This document shows positions 6,706 through 10,404 of a stretch of 10,404 nt of DNA, piece by piece (position 1 is the stretch's first letter; each line of letters begins with the position of its first letter). The notes beneath the pieces are model-generated. The model did no database searches and was not told the origin of the DNA. It saw only the letters and a list, made by a program, of their open reading frames with translations. A program made the position numbers and the translations under genes. Origin of the DNA: Ilumatobacteraceae bacterium. Lineage in GTDB: Bacteria; Actinomycetota; Acidimicrobiia; Acidimicrobiales; Ilumatobacteraceae. The DNA lies in assembly GCA_030728545.1 (NCBI GenBank), contig JANQZQ010000120.1, forward strand, positions 1-10,404, written 5' to 3'.

Positions 6706-7528
6706 TTTGGCGGTAGCCAATCAAGGTTGCACCCGCTGCAGCGAGTGCTTCGCGCACTTCGCTGCCAGTGATGAGCGCTAAGTCATCAATCCAGCCCAGG
6801 CACACATCGCCGAGCGCGCGCACCTCTGGCGAGTCAATTACAGGTTGCACGTGAATCTCGGTGACGCCTGACTGCAATTTGTTAATTGAGTCGAGCACCC
6901 GTTGACGGCTACCCGATGACCAGTCATGGTCGAAGTGATCAGGGAAGAGCACACCTTCATCGCGGGCTAGGCCACGAAAGTCGAAGCCGGCCTCGTTGAG
7001 CGAAATGGAGGATGGCAGCCGAATCGGCAAGCGGTACTCGGCTGCAAGTTCGAGGTACACGTCAAAGAATTCTGGCCGCAAGGTGATGGAGGTCAAATGA
7101 GGCGCCAAGTGCGTTACATCAACACCCCACAACAATGCGCGTTCAACTTGGGCTCGACATTCGCGCAACACCTCTTCGGAATCCGCATGTTCCCAAAGAT
7201 CGTCCAAGGTGGAAGGGAATCCACCGTCACCCGATTGCAGTGATGGTGCATAGGTGAGCGGGCCCCAGCGATATTCGGGATGCTCAGAGACCAAGGTGAG
7301 GTGAACACCAATGTCATCGCCGGGTTGCAGATGCTGCACGGCATGACGCGCCCAAGGGGCGGGCACCATCAGCGACGCGCATGTGGCGACACCGGTGCGC
7401 ATGGCTTGCAAAACACCTTCGTTAGATGCATGAAACGCCCCGAGATCATCGCAACTCAGCACCACCAATTTGGCATCGTCAGGGTGGCCAAGTGCTTCGT
7501 TGAGCGAACGAAACGACGCGGTAGGCAC
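6677..7528 (-). CDS. ChbG/YdjC-like carbohydrate deacetylase
   Basis: This family removes acetyl groups from N-acetylated sugars such as chitooligosaccharides, using a divalent metal. The 283-aa product starts at GTG 7528, 9 nt after the stop of the nuclease gene on the same strand. The fold signature is LVVLSCDDLGAFHASNEGV (D27, D28), the helix GVATCASLMVPAPWARHAV, GVHLTL (H76) and THLAPHLTSI (139-148, H140 and H144), then LPIRLP and EIHVQPV. In many members the fourth block reads THxDxH; here the aspartate position is alanine (A142), so metal binding may differ. No signal peptide, hence cytoplasmic. No other chitin or N-acetylglucosamine gene is in the window, so the substrate is unknown. 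Another metal-dependent deacetylase activity, perhaps on an envelope sugar, is equally possible. Confidence 0.82.
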   Translation of the reverse strand: MPTASFRSLNEALGHPDDAKLVVLSCDDLGAFHASNEGVLQAMRTGVATCASLMVPAPWARHAVQHLQPGDDIGVHLTLVSEHPEYRWGPLTYAPSLQSGDGGFPSTLDDLWEHADSEEVLRECRAQVERALLWGVDVTHLAPHLTSITLRPEFFDVYLELAAEYRLPIRLPSSISLNEAGFDFRGLARDEGVLFPDHFDHDWSSGSRQRVLDSINKLQSGVTEIHVQPVIDSPEVRALGDVCLGWIDDLALITGSEVREALAAAGATLIGYRQIRDAMRAAG

Positions 7529-7537
7529 AGCGTGACG

Positions 7538-8041
7538 CTACTTGCACCATTTCCACAGCCCACGCTGGTTGCGCTGGGCTTCAAACGCACCCGCTACGAA
7601 TACGTCGCGGTATCGCGAGTTGGGTTCGATATGTAACGGTTTGCCGTATCCGCGCCGTACCAATTCAAAGTTGACGAACAATTCGCCACCATTGACGGGG
7701 CGAAAGAGATACAGCAAGAGTCGGCCGAATGCGTCACGGGCTTCTTGGTCGCGCTCAATTCGCAGTGTGGTGCCTGCGGGCAACATCGTGGTCAAAAACT
7801 CGGTGGCTTGCGGGCCGAAACACTGCACGCCTTTAGTTGGGTGTTTGGTTTCGGGGGTGTCAACGCCAACCAGGCGAATGGTTTCGGTGGTGCCTGCAAC
7901 CTGGGCGCGAATCGTGTCACCGTCGACTACTTCAACCACCTCGATGTGGGAAAAAACTGCAGTAGTCGGTTGTGTCGCACTGCAACTAGCAATCAGCACC
8001 GCAGCGACAACGAGACCCAGGTGCTTGGTTCGGTGCGTCAT
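7538..8041 (-). CDS. Thermonuclease family (SNase-like) lipoprotein
   Basis: A secreted staphylococcal-nuclease-type phosphodiesterase that would hydrolyse DNA/RNA outside the membrane. From ATG 8041 the product is 167 aa, with a signal peptide (THRTKHLGLVVAAVLIASC) ending in lipobox IASC at Cys20. The OB-fold domain follows: VVDGDTIRA (D42), IRLVGVDTPE (R56, D61, T62, E64) and DAFGRLLLYLF (R107). These correspond to D21, R35, D40, T41, E43 and R87 of the Staphylococcus enzyme, so the calcium site and catalytic residues look intact. An in-frame ATG at 8071 would put ten extra residues before the signal peptide; AGG at 8050-8052 supports the shorter form. Followed closely by the ChbG-like gene, probably one transcript. 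Likely role: scavenging nucleic acids or envelope-associated nuclease activity. Confidence 0.9.
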   Translation of the reverse strand: MTHRTKHLGLVVAAVLIASCSATQPTTAVFSHIEVVEVVDGDTIRAQVAGTTETIRLVGVDTPETKHPTKGVQCFGPQATEFLTTMLPAGTTLRIERDQEARDAFGRLLLYLFRPVNGGELFVNFELVRRGYGKPLHIEPNSRYRDVFVAGAFEAQRNQRGLWKWCK

Positions 8042-8083
8042 CACTGACCTGTGTGTTAGCACCCTGTGCATGCGCCGCCGAAG

Positions 8084-8089
8084 TACGGT
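8084..8089 (+). promoter_or_regulatory. Putative -10 box (TACGGT) for the F420 oxidoreductase gene
   Basis: TACGGT fits TANNNT and ends exactly 6 bp before ATG 8096, the spacing expected if transcription starts at the A of the start codon (leaderless). The GGGG just before the ATG is too close to act as a Shine-Dalgarno site. No -35 element is evident. Confidence 0.45.
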
Positions 8090-8095
8090 TGGGGC

Positions 8096-9013
8096 ATGAC
8101 ATCTTCATCGCCCAACAACCATGGCCTGGGACGAGTTGGCATCTGGACATTTGCTCTTGACCTGCAGCCAATGAGCAAAGCCCAAGAAGCAGCCCGTGAA
8201 CTTGAAGAACTCGGCTACGGCTGTATTTGGGTTCCCGAGGCAGTGGGTCGTGAGCCATTTGCTTCGTGTGCATTGTTGTTGGCAGGCACGCAACGCATTG
8301 GGGTGGCCACGGGAATCGCGTCGATGTATGCGCGATCAGCAGTCACGATGCAAGCAGGTTGGCGCACGCTCACTGAAGCGTTCGGCGAACGCTTCACCCT
8401 CGGCATTGGGGCCAGTCATGAACATATGGCCACCAAATTGCACAAGACCAGTTATGACAAGCCGTACACCGCAATGGTCGAGTATCTCGACCAAATGGAC
8501 AAAGGTTTGTACGCCGCCGTTGCACCAACAACTGCACCGCGGCGTGTGTTGGCTGCGCTCGGCCCACGCATGTTGGCGCTCAGTGCCGAGCGGGGTCTTG
8601 GCGCGCACCCATATTTCGTGCCGCCTGAACACACCAAGATGGCTCGCGACACCATGGGCGACGGGCCTGCGCTGGCACCTGAACAAGCAGTGCTGTTGGA
8701 GACCGACCCGACGAAAGCACGCGAGATTGCCCGCAACTTCATGGCTACCTATATTCGTCTGCCGAACTATGCCAACAATCTGCGACGACTCGGCTACACC
8801 GACGACGACCTCGGCGACAAGCAGCGACCGCCGAGCGACCGCATGGTGGATGCCATCGTTGCATGGGGCACGATGGATCAAGTAGTCGCCCGTGTGAAGC
8901 AGCACTTTGATGCTGGTGCTTCGCATGTGAGCCTGCAAGTGCTTGACGCCGACCCTGCTGCTCTGCCGATGCGGCAGTGGCGTGAATTCGCAGCAGCGAC
9001 CAAACACCTGTAG
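8096..9013 (+). CDS. LLM-class F420-dependent oxidoreductase
   Basis: Luciferase-like TIM-barrel flavin/deazaflavin oxidoreductase, cytoplasmic, probably using coenzyme F420 to reduce or oxidise a small organic substrate. The 305-aa product begins GRVGIWTFALDLQPMSKAQE and continues EELGYGCIWVPEAVGREPF, RIGVATGIASMYARSAVTM, GERFTLGIGASHEHM, then ALGPRMLALSAERGLGAHPYF and a C-terminal ASHVSLQVLDADP. This order of blocks is typical of the actinobacterial subfamily annotated as probable F420-dependent oxidoreductase, MSMEG_4141 type, as I recall it. ATG 8096 follows a TACGGT box by 6 bp; an upstream in-frame ATG at 8066 is less likely because it precedes that box and adds residues unlike the family start. 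Divergent from the nuclease gene by 54 bp and convergent with the dehydrogenase. The substrate is unknown; FMN use cannot be excluded from sequence alone. Confidence 0.87.
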   Translation: MTSSSPNNHGLGRVGIWTFALDLQPMSKAQEAARELEELGYGCIWVPEAVGREPFASCALLLAGTQRIGVATGIASMYARSAVTMQAGWRTLTEAFGERFTLGIGASHEHMATKLHKTSYDKPYTAMVEYLDQMDKGLYAAVAPTTAPRRVLAALGPRMLALSAERGLGAHPYFVPPEHTKMARDTMGDGPALAPEQAVLLETDPTKAREIARNFMATYIRLPNYANNLRRLGYTDDDLGDKQRPPSDRMVDAIVAWGTMDQVVARVKQHFDAGASHVSLQVLDADPAALPMRQWREFAAATKHL

Positions 9014-9060
9014 CCGCGGGGTCGACTTCCTCGAAGCGGGGAAGAGGGTGGCGAGTAGCG
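9014..9060. other. Short gap between convergent genes; no clear terminator
   Basis: This 47-bp gap separates the stop of the F420 oxidoreductase from the stop of the dehydrogenase. It contains only a weak 5-bp inverted repeat (CTTCC 9026-9030 with GGAAG 9040-9044) and no T-run on either strand, so I do not call an intrinsic terminator. Confidence 0.4.
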
Positions 9061-9870
9061 CTAGACGCCGAACACGCGACGTTGCAGCTTGCGCATGCCG
9101 CCCAGCCATCGCTCGTGCTCAGTGGCCTTGATTTTTACGTAGTCGCCAACTTCGGAGTGCGGAAAAATAAAGAAGCGCTCTTCGACGAGTGCATCATGCA
9201 CCACGTCGGCAACTTGGGCCGGCTCGAGCACGGCCCCGGCGACACGCACCACGTTGCCAGCATTTGCATCGATGCCTTGGCGGTCTCCGCCACGCAACAT
9301 TGCAGTGTTCACACCCTGCGGGCACAAACAGCTCACCTTGATGCCACGTGAGCCGTAGGTAATTGACAACCACTCGGCAAATGCCACCGCAGCGTGTTTG
9401 GTAACTGAGTAGGGCGCCGAGCCAATCTGAGCAAGCACACCAGCTGCACTGGCGGTGCTGGCGAAATACCCCTGCCCAGCAGCGAGCCATTCGGGCATCA
9501 GATATTTTGCTGCCCAGCGGTGCGAGTGAACGTTGACATCAAACGATGTCGACCAGTCGGTTTCGCTTGAGCCGAGGTCGGTGCCGAGACCAACGCCGGC
9601 GTTGGCAAAGAACAAGTCGATGCGGCCGGCCAATTGGCGTGCCTCACTTACCAGTCGCGCATTTTGTTCTTCGTGGGCCACATCAGCAATCACCACATGG
9701 GCCGAGCCGGGGCGACGGGCATTCAGACGTTCCGCCACGGCCTCAACGCCTGCACCCGCACGGTCGCTGAGCACCACGGTTGCACCAGCGTCGTGAAAAC
9801 GTTCACCAAGTGCCGAGCCGATGCCACCACCTGCGCCAGTGACAAGGGCGACAGAACCAGCAAACTTCAC
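9061..9870 (-). CDS. Short-chain dehydrogenase/reductase (classical SDR, probably NAD-dependent)
   Basis: NAD(P)-dependent oxidoreductase acting on an alcohol or carbonyl substrate, cytoplasmic. The 269-aa product has a classical SDR layout: the cofactor loop TGAGGGIG (11-18), aspartate 36 at the end of the second strand (usually NAD preference), D63 in IADV, FANAG (NAG 90-92), the tetrad residue N113, STASAAG with S141, and YSVTK (Y154, K158), followed by CPQGVNT. Catalytic residues are complete. The start is GTG 9870, preceded 6 bp upstream by TAACAT on the minus strand. The C-terminus (ATEHERWLGGMRKLQRRV) is basic. It converges with the F420 oxidoreductase, so the two are not one operon, though both are redox enzymes. 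SDR substrate specificity cannot be predicted from motifs. Confidence 0.92.
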   Translation of the reverse strand: MKFAGSVALVTGAGGGIGSALGERFHDAGATVVLSDRAGAGVEAVAERLNARRPGSAHVVIADVAHEEQNARLVSEARQLAGRIDLFFANAGVGLGTDLGSSETDWSTSFDVNVHSHRWAAKYLMPEWLAAGQGYFASTASAAGVLAQIGSAPYSVTKHAAVAFAEWLSITYGSRGIKVSCLCPQGVNTAMLRGGDRQGIDANAGNVVRVAGAVLEPAQVADVVHDALVEERFFIFPHSEVGDYVKIKATEHERWLGGMRKLQRRVFGV

Positions 9871-9876
9871 AGCACG

Positions 9877-9882
9877 ATGTTA
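9877..9882 (-). promoter_or_regulatory. Putative -10 box (TAACAT on the minus strand) for the SDR gene
   Basis: TAACAT fits TANNNT and ends 6 bp before GTG 9870, again the spacing of a leaderless start. No -35 hexamer or ribosome binding site is apparent. Confidence 0.42.
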
Positions 9883-9906
9883 CGACGAACGTGCGTATCC
9901 ATCATC

Positions 9907-9966
9907 ATGGAAGACATCGTGGATAGCCTGCGCAGCAAGCCCCAAGGAAGGAATCTCGCCAGATGA
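9907..9966 (+). CDS. Possible 19-codon leader reading frame upstream of the 64-aa gene
   Basis: ATG 9907 opens a frame of 19 codons (MEDIVDSLRSKPQGRNLAR) whose TGA overlaps the next gene's ATG as ATGA. It carries that gene's Shine-Dalgarno site inside it, so a ribosome ending here could restart at 9963. No ribosome binding site or TANNNT box precedes it at a useful distance, and frames this short often arise by chance, so this is a weak call. Confidence 0.2.
   Translation: MEDIVDSLRSKPQGRNLAR
9944..9953 (+). promoter_or_regulatory. Strong Shine-Dalgarno sequence for the 64-aa gene
   Basis: AAGGAAGGAA lies about 10 nt before ATG 9963 and is strongly complementary to the 16S rRNA tail. It fixes the start of the small gene and contrasts with most other genes here, which have no recognisable ribosome binding site. 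Confidence 0.7.
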
Positions 9967-10157
9967 CTGAAACTATTCAGAAGAGTGCATCGCACGACCT
10001 GATTGTGATCGCCGAGGCCATTGGGGTCATCGACAAAGCACTCACCGAAATTGGTGGGCGTCAACTAGTGAGCAGCACCGAGATGGCCGACTTGCTCCTC
10101 GACGTGCGTCAGCTGCTTAGCGAAAAAGTCGAGCCCGCAACCGCTGCCGCCAAGTAG
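9963..10157 (+). CDS. Small hypothetical protein, 64 aa
   Basis: I do not recognise this protein. It is 64 residues long, has no cysteine or tryptophan, no signal peptide and no transmembrane segment, and is mostly predicted-helical by eye: ASHDLIVIAEAIGVIDKALTEI, a short GGRQ turn, then TEMADLLLDVRQLLSEKV and an Ala-rich tail ending in Lys. Regular leucine/isoleucine spacing suggests a small helical hairpin that could dimerise or bind a partner. A strong Shine-Dalgarno site makes it likely to be translated. Its last 41 bp overlap tail-to-tail with the opposite-strand acyltransferase gene. Upstream it is divergent from the SDR gene with a 92-bp gap that should hold its promoter. No function is assigned. 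Confidence 0.65.
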   Translation: MTETIQKSASHDLIVIAEAIGVIDKALTEIGGRQLVSSTEMADLLLDVRQLLSEKVEPATAAAK

Positions 10158-10404
10158 GCAGCCCAGCAGCAGAGACCGGCGCCGTCGCTCGCGGTGCGGC
10201 AGCAATCAATCGATTGAGTGCGCGTTGCATATGGTCGCGCAGCAATTCAGGATGTTCAACAGCTGCAGAGTCAATATGAATGCCGATGTCAAGCGAATGG
10301 TTGTATGACAGCAGCGTGGCGTTGAACGCCACTCCGCCGAGTGGCCCGATGGGGTAGTTCTCGGTGATCATCCCCCCAGCGATGTAGAGGGGAATACCTG
10401 AGGA
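10117..10404 (-). CDS. WS/DGAT family wax ester synthase / diacylglycerol acyltransferase (C-terminal part, 5' end outside window)
   Basis: Bifunctional acyltransferases of this family esterify fatty alcohols or diacylglycerol with acyl-CoA, making storage wax esters or triacylglycerol at the membrane/lipid-body surface. Only the last 95 residues are present; they match the C-terminal WS/DGAT domain: SSGIPLYIAGGMITENYPIG, then PLGGVAFNATLLSYNHSLDI, and a terminal helix-rich stretch (HPELLRDHMQRALNRLI) with a basic tail (RQRLRARLFR). The HHxxxDG active site would lie in the unseen N-terminal half, so activity cannot be judged. The stop at 10117 lies within the last codons of the opposite-strand 64-aa gene. 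With the acyl-CoA carboxylase at the other end of the window it hints at lipid storage, but the two are far apart and not an operon. Confidence 0.78.
   Translation of the reverse strand, partial: SSGIPLYIAGGMITENYPIGPLGGVAFNATLLSYNHSLDIGIHIDSAAVEHPELLRDHMQRALNRLIAAAPRATAPVSAAGLPTWRQRLRARLFR

Noticed and set aside
8196..8885. Plus-strand open frame of about 229 codons inside the F420 oxidoreductase
   Set aside because: Out-of-frame shadow with an Arg/Cys/Trp-rich composition unlike a real protein.
9026..9044. Possible hairpin terminator between the convergent F420 and SDR genes
   Set aside because: Only 5 paired bases and no T-run on either strand.
8336..9109. Minus-strand open frame of about 257 codons opposite the F420 oxidoreductase
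   Set aside because: The plus-strand gene has a complete family match; this frame also runs into the SDR 3' end and shows no motif.
9590..9605. Perfect 16-bp palindrome CCAACGCCGGCGTTGG
   Set aside because: It encodes the conserved NAG motif region of the SDR protein; a single palindrome of this size is within chance for a window this long.
1..10404. Searched for CRISPR repeats, tRNAs, transposases, integrases, toxin-antitoxin pairs or defence genes
   Set aside because: No regularly spaced repeats, no cloverleaf-like sequence noticed, and every sizeable frame is explained by a metabolic, envelope or signalling gene or its shadow. Reading by eye could miss divergent cases.

Overview
The window is an ordinary-looking, tightly packed chromosomal stretch from a moderately GC-rich actinobacterium. 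The evidence is a mycothiol S-conjugate amidase (mycothiol is essentially actinobacterial), an F420-dependent luciferase-like oxidoreductase, an AccA3-like acyl-CoA carboxylase alpha chain, a WS/DGAT wax ester/triacylglycerol synthase, a LytR-CpsA-Psr cell-wall ligase, and TANNNT boxes close to starts that lack Shine-Dalgarno sites. A class Acidimicrobiia member is my best guess, but this is inference. I see no rRNA, tRNA, CRISPR array, insertion sequence, integrase or phage gene.

Layout, left to right. (1) 1-893 (-): the N-terminal ~297 codons of an acyl-CoA carboxylase biotin carboxylase subunit. Head-to-head with it, 22 bp away, lies birA (+, 916-1680), which would biotinylate that carboxylase complex. 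An LCP cell-wall ligase (+, 1702-2715) follows. (2) 2676-5506 (-): a YbhB/PEBP-like lipoprotein followed by a PAS-PAS-GGDEF-EAL cyclic-di-GMP protein. The first PAS domain of the latter runs upstream of the first usable ATG into an in-frame TGA. (3) 5552-6705 (+): mca overlapped by 4 bp with a very small SCP2-like sterol-carrier-fold gene. (4) 6677-8041 (-): a lipoprotein thermonuclease followed 9 nt later by a ChbG/YdjC-like deacetylase. (5) 8096-9013 (+): an F420-dependent oxidoreductase. (6) 9061-9870 (-): a short-chain dehydrogenase. (7) 9963-10157 (+): a 64-residue protein of unknown function with the clearest Shine-Dalgarno site in the window. (8) 10117-10404 (-): the C-terminal end of a WS/DGAT acyltransferase.

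The genes form short alternating transcription units with divergent intergenic regions of 22-92 bp and three tail-to-tail overlaps of 29-41 bp. Functional links are clear only for carboxylase/BirA and plausible for mca/SCP2-like. The rest is mixed housekeeping, envelope and redox functions. I found no convincing new defence or mobile system. The items most worth a second look are the interrupted N-terminus of the cyclic-di-GMP protein, the miniature SCP2-like gene coupled to mca, and the repeated TANNNT boxes suggesting leaderless transcription.
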